Assembly: GCA_022496805.1 (NCBI GenBank)
Contig: CM040093.1
Coordinates: 3,474,501-3,538,500, forward strand
DNA length: 64,000 bases
Direction: 5' to 3'
Source of the DNA: Pohlia nutans
Taxonomy: Eukaryota > Streptophyta > Bryopsida > Bryales > Mniaceae
Shown: positions 27,226-38,415 of the stretch, piece by piece
How the letters are laid out: each line of letters begins with the position of its first letter
Numbering within the stretch: position 1 is the first letter of the stretch
Notes under the pieces: generated by a model
Told to the model about the DNA's origin: nothing
What the model saw: only the letters and a program-made list of their open reading frames with translations
Database searches by the model: none
Translations under genes and position numbers: made by a program

Positions 27226-27558
27226 GGGTAGACTGTGGTGGACCCCGTGGTTGTGTTTTGGGCAAGTGAAGTTTTTTCTGGACAGCCAAATTTTTTTGGA
27301 CATCCAAAAATTTTAGTGCAATCGACTTTTTCCTGGGCAATCCATCTTTTTTTTTCCAGGCAAGCTAGAAAAAATGATGGGCAGGTTTCATATATTTCAT
27401 CGTGGATTTTGTTCTTATAAAAAAATAAAATTATTTTGACTAAAACAACACTCCGGAACAACAGATTTCGGTTGGAAAATGTCGGGGACAACTCGTCCGA
27501 ATCAACTGCCGCGATCAACGTTTTCCTGTTGATACGATCACATGATTTTCTAGTAGTG

Positions 27559-27949
27559 CCACACCCATTCATTCCTTGCACATGTACAAGTCCAGTTGTA
27601 GTTTTACATCATCTTATATCTCAGTTGTGGGCAATTGTAACTATCAGTGAAAACAAAAATGTAAAACAATTGCAATTCAATAAAACAATGTTCAGCGATG
27701 AGATTTCGCTAGTGAGCCAAATATATTCAAAGCTCCTTCCTTAATTAGCTAATCAACTAACAGGCCTCCAACTACCAGCTCGTCTGCGGGCACCTCCGAG
27801 TCTTCATCTATTATCTTCGGTACCATGCCTTCGTTATTGAGAACTTCCATTAGACGTTGTACCTTGGCCCTGTAGCAAATGTAATAGACAACATGCTAAA
27901 ATCACATCTCGCAAAAATATGATAGATAATTTAGATTTCTTCCACAATT
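27559..27949. other. Intergenic, no gene seen
   Basis: A GC-richer patch at 27770-27870 (GCTCGTCTGCGGGCACC) could be a short relic of a coding or element sequence, but nothing can be named. Confidence 0.35.
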
Positions 27950-28803
27950 CTCTCTAAACACGTAATTCGCTATTTATGCACTTGGCCAAGTGCGCTCATT
28001 TCATAAACATACTTGACTTTAAAAAAAATTGGTTAAAAAGTTCTCTAAAAACATCAATGTTGTCATTCTACAATCACTTAAATTGTAAATAAATAATTAT
28101 TTTAATTGTTTTTTATTCTTATCTTTATCTTTTCTTTTATCTTTTCTTTTTTATCTTGATTTCTTTCTTGTCTTCTTTCTTGTCTCCCTCTTGTCTTTCT
28201 TTTGTCTTTCTTCTTGTCTTCCTTTTTGTCTTCGTTGTCTTTTTTTTCTTCTACTTTCTCTTCAGTTGTGGCTGCTGAACCCTAAACAATGGGAGCAAAC
28301 CAAAAAAAAAAAAAAAAAAAAATTTTTTTTTTTGGGTTGACCATGGGGTGCTGCTGAACTCGAAATGGCAGCCACCAAAAATAAAAATAAAAAAATAAAA
28401 AATTCTTTTGGTTGGCCGTGGGGTGCTGCTGAACCCTACATGGCGGCCACCAAAAAAAACATTTTTTTTTTTTTTTTTTTTTTTTTTTTGGGGGGTTTTT
28501 TTTTAATTTGCTATTTTTAGCCTTGGGTGCGCGGCCGCGCACCCTAAGACCCTCCCATCTCTCTTCTCCCTCTTCCCTCTCCTCATATATATAGGGGAGA
28601 GGAGAGGGGAGGGAGAGGGAGTGGGAGAGTGAATGGGAGAGACCCTCTCCTCTCCCCTATATATATGAGGAAAGGGGAGGGAGATGGAGAGGAGATGAAC
28701 ATAGAGAGGGAGATGAAGATGGAAATGAGGAAGATGGGAGGGTCTTAGGATGCGCGGTTGCCCACCCCAACGGCTAAAAATAGAATTAAAAAAGAAACCA
28801 ATT

Positions 28804-28836
<33 letters not shown>

Positions 28837-29234
28837 TGTTTTTTTGGGTTTGCTCCCATTGTTTAGGGTTCAGCAGCCACAACTGAAGAAAAAGTAGAAG
28901 AAAAAAAAGACACGGAAGACAAAAAGGAAGACAAAAGAAAGACAAGAAGAAAGACAAGACAAAAGACAAGAGGGAGACAAGAAAGAAGACAGGAAAGAAG
29001 ACAAGAAAGAAGACAAGAAAGAAATCAAAATAAAAAAGAAAAGATAAAAGAAAAGATAAAGATAAGAATAAAAAATAATTAAAATAATTATTTGTTTACA
29101 ATGTAAGGGATTGAAGAAAGACAATAATCGTTGTGTTTTTAAAAAGAAAGTTAAACAAAAAAAATTATGCGCTTGGGGACCAAGTGCATGATTATATGGC
29201 CAAATGCGTAAATAGCGAATTGTGTGTTTCTATT
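27950..29234. mobile_element. Large foldback (long inverted repeat) element
   Basis: The arms 27950-28310 and about 28850-29234 are inverted copies. Outer ends share AATTCGCTATTTATGC; inner ends share AGTTGTGGCTGCTGAACCC plus TAAACAATGGGAGCAAAC. The arms are built of TCTTTCTTGTCTTC-like pyrimidine repeats. The middle has a tandem pair (GGGGTGCTGCTGAAC blocks), an A21 tract (28302-28322), a T29 tract (28462-28490), a perfect 20-bp palindrome around GCGCGGCCGCGC (28525-28544), an inner pair CTCATATATATAGGGG/CCCCTATATATATGAG and an ATT run (28805-28836). No transposase. It fits a foldback or MULE-derived element. Confidence 0.8.
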
Positions 29235-30007
29235 ATTGCGTAGTCTAAAAGTAAGGTCAATTAATAAGTAAATTTAAAAGTAAACGTTGAAAATTTCGAG
29301 AACTTACTTTTTCAAATTTTTTTTAATGGTGAGAAAAGAATCTTGAAGAATATTCATAAACGTATCATTTACTGAAATGAAATTTGTCAAAAAAAGATTA
29401 ATTATTCGAGAAACACGTGTTGAACTTGCTATGTGGATACAATACAATTACCACTTGAGATTAAACTATACAAAATGAGAGGAAAATCAAATGCGTGCAA
29501 AAAGCTATCTTTATGACGACATGGGTAATTTTCTAGTAGAATGAATAGTTGTAGGTCCAAGAATGTTATGGATGAGGATTTTGTTCGGAACGGTCGTCCC
29601 TTCCCCGGAACAGTCGTCCCTTCCCCGAAACCGAAGCAACCATGACCCGGAACAATCCGTCACACAATGCAATCCATTGAAACAGAAATGCCGGAGAGAC
29701 AGACTTGCACAATCAAAATTGTCGCTATGATTTTTTCTTGTGTTTTTTCTATGCTGAATTAGTTCTGCATAGAGCTGGAGCTGGAGCTGGAGAAGGAGCT
29801 GGAGCTGAAGGAGAATTTGGCACTAGTTGAAGGTGAATGAATCGCCGACGTTGTGTAGGAAAATCCTGTCACCGTAAATTGCAATCGTCGCGCCTCTGTC
29901 CTGTGTTGAGCTAGAGCTACAGATTATGACATTGAGTATTTCGTAGGTAGGAGATTTGTTTTGGCTGAGAAGAAGGTGTACTCACTCTAGAAATCAATAC
30001 GTTTTTC
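29235..30007. other. Intergenic, upstream of AspRS
   Basis: Contains a 19-bp direct repeat (GTCGTCCCTTCCCCG twice, 29591-29628) and a GGAGCT hexamer run (29774-29810). No exon seen. May include distal promoter of the downstream tRNA synthetase gene. Confidence 0.4.
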
Positions 30008-30475
30008 CGCTTGTTGTGATTGCGAACGAGAGTTTCTAAGAGTTTGAAGAAAGTTATTGAGTTTTGGAGTGATAGTGGCATTTGTGAGAAGGAATTTTGA
30101 AGTTTTGAAGTTGTGGAGTGGAAAATTTGCAATGCGAGGCGTCACAGGCTGAAGAGCTAGGGTTTTTGAATGCACAGGTTATTTTGATACGAGGCGGAGG
30201 TGTTTCGCATCCATCTGATCTGAATGGATAACGCTTGTTGTGATTGCGAATAAGAGTTTCTGTTGAGGATGAGAGTTTGAAGAAAGTTGTTGAGTTTTGG
30301 AGTGATAGCGGCATTTGTGAGAAGGAATTTTGAAGTTTAGAAGCTTTGAAGTTGTGGAGTGGAAATTTGCAATGCGAGGCGTCACAGGCTGAAGAGTTAG
30401 GGTTTTTGAATGCACAGGTGTTTTTTGATGCGAGGCGGAGGTGATTCGCATTCATCTGGATAACGCTAAACCCTA
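30008..30475. repeat. Two-copy tandem duplication directly upstream of AspRS
   Basis: Units 30008-30231 and 30232-30475 have a 224-bp period and high identity (CGCTTGTTGTGATTGCGAA, TTTTGGAGTGATAG, TGCGAGGCGTCACAGGCTG). The second unit ends at the telo-box 13 bp before the start codon, so one copy is likely leader or core promoter and the other a duplicated upstream version. Minus-strand open frames here are by-products of the repeat. Confidence 0.9.
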
Positions 30476-30478
30476 AAC
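30468..30478 (+). promoter_or_regulatory. Telo-box upstream of AspRS
   Basis: AAACCCTAAAC on the sense strand, ending 12 bp before the ATG at 30491. Expected position and type for a plant nuclear gene of the translation machinery. Confidence 0.6.
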
Positions 30479-30490
30479 GTTGTCCACTCC

Positions 30491-33400
30491 ATGGCCGAGA
30501 GCTTGCGCACGGCCATGGCCATGGCAGTGCGTTTAGGCGCGCCGCGTTCTCACCTCCTCCGCGGCATTCCGTTCCGGAAGCAGCCGCCGTGCTCGACTCC
30601 ATTGCGGAGGCCGAGATGGCTGCATTCCACTCCCGCTCGGCACTCCAAACCCTTGCCCGTGGTGAGTTCTGTGCAACAAGACGCAATGGCGAAGCCCGTG
30701 ACGAAGACCGCGGGGTTGGATCTCGTCTTGGACTTTACGAAGCGCTCTCACGAGTGCGGGAAGCTGACGGAGAAGGACGCCGGCACGCGGGTGCGCGTTT
30801 GCGGTTGGGTTGCGTCGCAGCGGAGCCACGGGGCCATTGCGTTCGTGAATTTGCGCGACCACACCGGCATTGTGCAGGTATTGGCTGAATTGATTCTTGT
30901 TCATTAAATTGAGTTTCCTTAACCTCGAAGCGTCCACTGTGTATTTTCTGTAGTGTAAGAAAATTGGACCCCCTGCTGTAAATCATCTGTTTGTGTGAAA
31001 ATGACTTCAGTTTGACACGATCGACACTGTTGATCTTCGTAGTATAGAGCAAGAGCTTTGAAATTATATATTGCAATCAGAAAACCGAGGTTAAATGAAA
31101 AAATGCCACTGTTGCAAAGTTCAGTGATGTAGATGTCCATATTGGGCGTTTTAGACGCTGAGGGGTTAAGGATAACTCTAATACTCTTGGAATTTTCGAA
31201 TTGGCAGATCACTTCTGACCCTGACAACTTTCCTGAGGGTCACGACGCCGCGCAGCATGTGCGAATTGAGTACGTGGTGGCAGTCGAAGGTACTGTGCGT
31301 CTTCGACCGAAGGAAGTGGCGAATGCTCGCATGGCGACCGGCTCTGTTGAGGTGATTGATTTTGCTCATGGGGATTAGTGTTGTGGTTTTGATTGGAAAT
31401 GCAAGTAATTCCATGGCGTAGAAATAATGTAGGTCAAATGTTAGGTAGCCAATAGAGTTGCTCAACTCTAAATTATTGTAGAATTTTTGTTGGAAGCAAT
31501 GAAAATGACTAATAAATATCAAAACGTTCGAAACGGACAAAAATCGACTCTTACAATGACCATTGAAGTGCTTTTCGACCAAAGAATAAAAATAAACTTT
31601 TGAGCAAGTATTGACGACCTGTCAATGGTCTAGATTTAATGAAATAGTCTAAATTTGAGTTAGTTACCTGCAATCTGGTGTGTTTTGCTAACTCTACTAC
31701 GGAGAACTACCCAAGCTTCGAAGCTTCGAAGCTGACGCGAAGTTGTGTGGCATGGGATTAGATTGTTGCAGAGAGTCTTCAGGTCCTGAACAAGGTAGGA
31801 TTGGCGTTGCCATTCTTGGTGACACTTGCTGATGACAACAAAGAGATGCCTTCTGAAGAAGTTCGTCTCAGGTTTGTGCTTCCTTTGTACCGCTAGTTGT
31901 TTGCAATTAGTTGCCGAGGGTTTATGTTGTTGGAATGGTAGCTCTGGAACTGCCATTGATTGAGTTAATTTTTGGGCTGATTGCTTTGAGCAACGTCAGG
32001 CTCTTTGTATACTAGCTTGCATGAAAGATGGAGACACATGAATGGGGATTAGATGGCTGGTCTAATTGCAGGTACCGACACCTAGACCTGAGGAGGGCAC
32101 AAATGAACATGAATTTGCGAATGCGGCACAACATCATCAAGCTCATGCGAAGACACTTGGAGGATGTTCATCATTTTATTGAGGTTATTCTCTTGCACCA
32201 AATTAAGGTTCAATGTTATGGGGTGTTTACCATGCTGGGATCGTATGTCAAAATAGTGCATTTCTTCTTGCAAGTAACTATATTCTCGTCTTGTCTTCAG
32301 ATAGAGACTCCCATACTTACAAGGTCAACCCCAGAAGGTGCACGTGACTATCTTGTTCCCTCGCGCGTACAGGTAATTAGCCATTTTCACCGTCCAAGCT
32401 ATACTGGATTTGGATTGTTAGCGTCCTTTTTATTGAGGTGCTTATGTAGATACATGTGGACATGTACTTGAATCATGTTGTTTTCAGAAGAATGTTGAGC
32501 GTTGGTGGTGTGATTGACAGCCAGGAGATTTTTATGCGCTGCCACAGAGTCCACAGCTCTTCAAGCAGATGCTCATGGTTTCAGGATTTAACAGATATTA
32601 TCAATTAGCTAGGTAATCTACCTCCTGGTGTCAGACATTCTGGATTAGTATGCTGTGTTTAAATGAAAGCACATTTTTAATGCTAGCTTGCAAAACTGGA
32701 GCCAGTTTTTACATGATCTTTGATACAAATCACCTAGCATCATCCTTCACCCAATCAGTAGCCTATGGATCAGGTGAGGTTGTGAGGAAACATCACGAGT
32801 TGTTTTGAAACTCTGCAGGTGCTTTCGAGACGAAGACTTGAGGGCCGATAGGCAACCAGAGTTTACACAACTGGATATGGAGCTTTCTTTCACACCTCTT
32901 GAGGATATGCTGGAGCTCAACGAAGGACTCATGAGACATGTGTGCTTTCTAACATGCAGGGTCTTGGCACCCTGTTGCCTTAATCGATCTGCTCTTCACA
33001 TACTTGCTGAAATTTCCAAGAGGGTCTTGGTTGCCTTGGATTTATCCCTTTAGCCTGGTTCGCCTTCCTTTTTGCCCAGTTAGAATTGACGGAAATTGTT
33101 GTTTCTTGCAGGTATTCAAGGAAATAATAGGGGTCGATCTCCCTAATCCTTTCCCAAGACTCACTTACGCTGAGGCAATGTCACGTTTTGGCAGTGACAA
33201 GCCTGATCTTCGTTACGGACTAGAGCTTGTCGAGGTGCAGTTCTAGCATTGCATCATATTTTCTTATTATAATGAGAGTCATTTCAATGGTTATTCTTGT
33301 CATCATGAATCCTTCTCATTTCACTTCCAGGTTTTTTTGAGATTTCACTTGCAATTTCTATAATTTGTTCTTATTGTTCTGTTTTGAAGGTTTCAGAGCT

Positions 33401-35531
33401 TTTTGCGGGATCAAGTTTTGCACCATTTTCAACTGCAGTAGAAGAAGGTGGCTTAGTCAAAGCAATCAGTATCCCTGGGGGTGCTTCAAAAATATCAGCC
33501 ACGAGGATAAAGAAAGGAGATGTATATCAGCAGGCTATCAAATCGGGGTCGAAAGGCTTACCTTACTTGAAAGTGTTGGCAGGCGGTACGGGTTTCTAAC
33601 AGTGAGCTCTAATTTGTGATGTGCTTTAATTTATTCTCCAGTCCTGTTCGTTGGTCGTTTGAACTGCAGTGCAAGTGTGCCATTTCCTATGTTAGGTCGA
33701 TTACAAACGGGTTATTGCATACTATAGTATCGGATTTCGGGTTTTAATTGTATGTTTCATACATGATACTCCTACTAATAATGTCTTCAGGAGAGTGTTG
33801 AGTAACTGTAAATTTTTTTATTGATTTTTAATAGAATGTAGGCTTTATATAATTTCAGAAGTACTTTGCCCAGATTTGAATTTCAAGTCGAATACAGAAA
33901 CGTTTTTGTGCTGACAAGGAGGCTGTCATGCAGGTGAGCTCGAGGGGCCTCCTGCTATCATTGGAAGCTTAAACCCGGAGCAAAAGCAGGAGCTTGTAGC
34001 ACGTTGTGCTTCAAACGGAGGGGATCTCATCTTATTTGCAGCCGGTCCAGCTCCTTGTGTGCATAAAACTCTGGACGCTCTTCGAACTTATCTTGCTGAA
34101 AGCTTAGATCTCATTGACAAGGTGTTTTTCCTTTTCTACCATTCATTGGGAATCATCTGTTTGTTTCAACCTACATAATTATTTGGGACATCTGAACCCA
34201 TGCATGAAATCGACATGATATATCCTCTTTATGGTTTGGATATCATTCTCTAGGATCATAGCATCATGCATGTGAATGCATACGGTCCCACTCACAATTG
34301 GTGGCTGGCTGGTGTATCAGACTGGGCATGCTATACTCTGGATCACGGACTTTCCCATGTTCGAATGGAACGAAGGAGAACAACGGCTTGAGGTGAGTCT
34401 TTTTAGATATCAACTTCAAAAATAGTTGTGGAAGTCATATCTTACAGTACAGCTGAGCTTTATCCAAGACCTTGTAGGCATTTAGCTTGTGGCTTATTCC
34501 CAGGCGATAGTATCTGAGTTCAGATCTATTCCCAAGTCTAATGGCGTAGTGTTGTTGATTATTGTGAGGCAGGCACTCCACCATCCCTTTACAGCTCCTC
34601 ATCCAGATGACATCGGAGACCTGAGAACTGCTCGAGCATTGGCATATGACCTAGTTTACAACGGTGTTGAGGTTTGTTTTACTCTCTAACTTGCAAGTTG
34701 ACAACTCAGAAGGTTTGCTCGTGGTGCTATCTAGACAACTAAGATGTGACACCCCTCTAAGACCAGCACATCAATTGTATATTGGCTGGTTCTGAGCATA
34801 TCTTCCTGGTTGGTACTCTTGCATCTAGATTGGAGGTGGAAGTTTGAGAATATACAGGAGAGCAGTTCAAGAAAAGGTGCTGAGTGCCATCGGCTTGACA
34901 CCTGAAGAAGTTAGTATCCTATCCCTCTAATTAATTGGAGTTTTCTTTTTGGAAATTTACTAGGCTGCAGGTGGTTATGTAAGTGGTTTTAGTGTGACAT
35001 CTAGAGTTCATCGTGGTTCTCATCGGAAAATTATTTGGTGACATTGGGTCCGTTGGTTTTGTACCTAACATGAAGATGTGATGTTCATTGTGCTCTTCAG
35101 GCAGAAGAAAAGTTTGGGTTTCTTCTAGAAGCACTAGACCTTGGTGCTCCACCACATGGTACTTATTGCACATGATCCTCCTGCCCCTTGCGCTTGCTTA
35201 ATGTTGTCATTTCTCAGGTTTTTCAAAACAGTGCGCTGCCCTTCCTGTGAAACATTTGCTGAGGATGATCTTTCTAGACACTGGTGTCACTCCTGGACAG
35301 ACACATTGACACTCATTCATGCCTGCGTGGCAATATAATTGGCTTGCAGGAGGCATAGCATATGGATTGGACCGGTTGGTGATGTTGCTGGCTGGTGAGA
35401 CCTCAATCCGAGACGTCATTGCATTTCCAAAATCTACTACAGCTCGCTGTCTCCTAACAAATGCTCCAGCCTCTGTCGATCCTTCCCAACTGAGCCAGCT
35501 CTCTCTCAAGTCTACTGTCATCAATACATGA
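30491..35531 (+). CDS. Aspartyl-tRNA synthetase, bacterial type, organellar
   Basis: Fifteen exons with GT/AG borders and matching phases: 30491-30877, 31208-31351, 31783-31871, 32072-32183, 32301-32372, 32521-32612, 32819-32939, 33112-33234, 33390-33585, 33934-34121, 34321-34392, 34573-34671, 34829-34909, 35101-35158, 35350-35531. The product is 671 residues, close to the plant organellar enzyme. It charges tRNA-Asp. Residues 1 to about 60 are Arg/Ser/Pro rich ([14 protein letters not shown]), a mitochondrial/plastid targeting signal. An OB-fold anticodon-binding domain (about 85-190) precedes class II motif 1 ([18 protein letters not shown]), motif 2 ([21 protein letters not shown]), the bacterial GAD insertion (about 381-505) and motif 3 ([16 protein letters not shown]). 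All catalytic signatures look intact. Intron 1 carries a TTAA MITE, and a truncated family A MITE begins within about 40 bp after the stop. Confidence 0.95.
30919..31169 (+). mobile_element. TTAA MITE in AspRS intron 1
   Basis: 251 bp between TTAA 30919-30922 (CCTCGAAGCGTCC) and TTAA 31166-31169 (preceded by GACGCTGAGGGG). The ends are inverted, about 10 of 12 matching. The interior is unlike the other families. Confidence 0.75.
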
Positions 35532-35567
35532 CATGTACCATATAGGTCCATATATTGATTTGCACTT

Positions 35568-35940
35568 CCAAGAAATTGGTTTATGTCAAATTTCATTCTT
35601 AGTTCAAAATGTGAGACCTTAAACATGATTTTCCAGAATAATTACAATCAAATAATGGAAACCATACCATCTCGTAGTGCATAATATTTTGATTTCATTA
35701 CAATATTTAAAAAAAAAAATTGGTGTGAATTTGGGATTTTAAATTGAATTTCGAGAGAAACTTTGCAAAATTAAATAAAAAAATATTAACAAAAAATATG
35801 ATGAATCCAACCGTACAGATGTGATCTTCACATTGACATTTACAACTTTGCTTTGTACATCAATTCCATTTTTGTTTTTCATCAAACATTTTATAAAGAA
35901 TCTTTGAAAACAATGTTGAATCGAGACGTTAAAGGGTTAA
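35568..35940 (+). mobile_element. TTAA MITE family A, left-truncated, in AspRS 3' region
   Basis: Matches family A from AATTGGTTTATGTCAA to the correct terminus GAGACGTTAAAGGG plus TTAA (35937-35940). It starts about 40 bp after the AspRS stop codon, so it probably supplies the 3' untranslated region or polyadenylation signals (AAATTAAATAAAA at about 35770). Confidence 0.85.
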
Positions 35941-36007
35941 AACACGCCAAAAATTAGGACATTTATTTCCAGACAAAGTAGTTATTTTTTGCGGATCCAT
36001 GATCTTG

Positions 36008-38415
36008 AGGGTTTTGTGTATTTCCTATGTAAGGTATTAATGAGATGGTACTTTTCTGGCCTTGTCTTTAACAATGGGGCCCGTTGACCCTTGTGGGCAA
36101 ATAACCCTCTTTTGCCCGGCGTAAAATTCCTGGCGCAACAGCAACGCATTAGTAGTGTTCCTTCATTGGATCAGATCTGCTTTTCTTGCTTTAGGAACTT
36201 TCCAGAACATAAACCTCCCATGGCGCCATTCCCATACATCCCATCCCTTTTGGATGAAACAATAGCCAAAACGAAACACTGATCTTTTGCTCGAAACATT
36301 GGTCATAACAAAATAGTGACTGGCTAGAACGAAACATTGACTAGTCAATGAAATAGTGACTAGCCAAAACAAAACATTGCTTGGCTAGAACAAAACATTG
36401 ATCAAAACAAAACATTGATCCTCTGTACAAAACACTTGAAACATTGTTGTGCATGTCAATGTCACACGATAAAAATAAGGTTGAGTGAACTTATCTTATA
36501 AGATTTGTGCCATTCACAGTCATACTGAGAGGATATGGCGTTGTGGATTTGAAGGGAGAAACACACCTTTTTTGGCCTTTTGGCTAAGATAGAGTGTAGT
36601 GTATGTTCTTATGAATATGATATGGCTCCAAAATTGTTCAATACTTTATTTTTATTTTTCCAATTAATTCATATTTTCATCCAAAAAACCATTGCACCAA
36701 AAATAAATTCAAATTCTTCATCTTTCATTTCATTTTTTCCTTTTTAGCACGAGTTATATGAAATTAGTCAACTATTTATTTACTTAATAGAGTTATCCGT
36801 AAAGTAAGCTTGTGTTTTTCACATTTTTGAGTGCACTATTCACACAAACTTGGAGAAACACAAAGTAAGCCTCTGTAATTCCGGGGCATAAAACACAAGG
36901 CTGCAGAAGGTGGTCTGTGTTTTTTTGGATGATGGAATCTGCGATCATCTATTGTTGGCCGCGGTGAGGATGCAAAAACTGCTGGAATTAGGAGCTCGGA
37001 TTGGCGGATCCTGAAGAACCGACACGAGTTGCAGAAGCTATAGTAGCATGGGAATTGGATTATGCCGTGCTGACTAACGTTGACAGAGATGATATGGCTG
37101 ATTAGGAGCAAAAACTGCTGGAATTAGCAAAAACTGCTCCCGATTCTCGGGGCGCGCTTCAAACCCGGGAGCAGAAATTTTTTTGGACCATTTCCGGTCG
37201 TAAGAAAGATTTCTGCCTATGTTTTTATTTAGGTACAGACACCTGCTTCCATTTTAGGGCTTGATCCTGGATTTGCAGAATCCCAGGCCCAAAACCCTCT
37301 CATTTTTTGACTTTATGGATAACTCAAATAATTCAACATTTTTATTAATTTTATAATTTTATATTTAAATGAAAATTCTGTGTTTTGGTGTTACATTACG
37401 TGTTTATAGGCCTTTTGGGAGGGTGAACAATTCAAGCTTTGTTTATATTACAATTTTACATATTTGATTACAGGATCCTAAAACATAGTAGAGTTATTCA
37501 TAAAGTAAACAACATTTCAACTTGTGGTTGTTGCCCTCTATTCAATATAGAAGTTTTTGTCAATTTATTTTATTTTATTTTTAATTCAAAGATAAGTAAC
37601 TCTAAATTATCAAATTACCTCCAAATTTTTTTAAGTCAATTGAAGTTGAAGTCTAAAATATTATAAAAAATGAACTCTACTAATACTACTGAGAAGAATA
37701 ATAATATCATTCTTATTATTGAGTTCTAAAACTATCAAAAATAAAATTTTACTTACTTTATTGCCATATGTATTTGATTGCAGCTCTATTGTTCCGCATA
37801 AAAATAAAATTACATCGCTTCCTACTTTATGGAGTTGATGAAAGTTGAAGACAGTTTTGGTTAAAAAGAAACAATTATATTGTAAATTAAGTGAACCTTG
37901 AACACAAAGGTTGCAAATTATATTTACATTTGATCTTATCCAAAAGGCCAAGAAGGTATGTTTCTTCCTTCAAACCTACAAAGCTATATACCCTCACTAT
38001 GACTATGACTATGAATGGCACAAGCTTTATGGGATAACTCCACTCAACCTTATTCTTGTCGTGTAACATCTAACATGCACAACAATATTTCAAGTGTTTC
38101 GTGCGGAGGATCAATGTTTTGTTTTGGCTAGTCAATGTTTCGTTCTAACCAGCGTTCGTGTAAAGGGTCACTGTTTCGTTTTGGCCAGTGTTTCGTTCGA
38201 AGTGGATGGAATATATGGGAATGGCGCCATGTGGGGTTTATGTTCCGCAAAGCTGGTGATGCAAAAGAAGCGGATCTGATGCAATGAAGGAACACTATTG
38301 ATGTATTGCTGCTACGCCACGAATTTTAAAATGGGCAGAGAAAGAGGGTTATTTGCTTAGAAGGGTCAACGGGCCCCAATGTTAGAGATGAGGAAATACG
38401 AAATACAAAAAACTG
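36008..38415. mobile_element. Long-TIR transposon (about 2.4 kb, arms about 450-540 bp)
   Basis: The left arm (about 36008-36545) and right arm (about 37970-38415) are inverted copies: AATGGGGCCCGTTGACCCTT, CATTAGTAGTGTTCCTTCAT, CATGGCGCCATTCCCATA and GGTTGAGTGAACTTAT each have inverted partners. Inside each arm is a cluster of AACGAAACATTG/AACAAAACATTG units alternating with GGCTAG or GACTAG. The centre (36546-37969) has no intact transposase and contains a U2-like fragment. It resembles foldback or Mutator-like elements with long arms; the superfamily is uncertain. Confidence 0.82.
36563..36626 (+). ncRNA. U2 snRNA 5'-end fragment (pseudogene)
   Basis: GGCCTTTTGGCTAAGAT, then AGTGTAGT, GTTCTTAT and ATGATATGG occur in the order and spacing of the first 70 or so bases of U2 snRNA, preceded by a match to its 5' start (ACACCTTTTTTGG for the usual ATACCTTTCTCGG). 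The branch-site pairing GTAGTA is changed to GTAGTG and about nine bases of the next stem are missing, so it is not functional. It lies just inside the left arm of the long-TIR element. Confidence 0.78.

Larger units (their letters stand above)
23462..27558 (+). mobile_element. CACTA-type transposon region, internally rearranged
   Basis: The left terminus CACTATTAGAAAATGG (23462) and two right termini TTTTCTAGTAGTG (ending 26448 and 27558) fit the CACTA superfamily. The right part is a direct duplication: about 25500-26448 and 26590-27558 share the subterminal ATCAACTGCCG plus TTGTTGATACG blocks and a repeated unit containing GCATGATGTAGTGCAAA and CATCGCTAAAAACATCC (five or more copies). Such subterminal repeats are typical. 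No transposase was seen and no matching 3-bp target duplication was found, so the borders and the number of original elements are uncertain. Confidence 0.6.

Noticed and set aside
25500..27560. CRISPR-like array of regularly spaced repeats
   Set aside because: The spaced units are long, diverged subterminal repeats of a CACTA element in eukaryotic DNA. There are no short identical repeats with unique spacers and no cas genes.
28870..29124. Minus-strand frame rich in Phe/Leu/Ser repeats
   Set aside because: Low-complexity translation of the pyrimidine arm of the foldback element.
36563..36626. Functional U2 snRNA gene
   Set aside because: The branch-site pairing sequence is changed, about nine bases of the second stem are missing, and the 3' two thirds of U2 do not follow.
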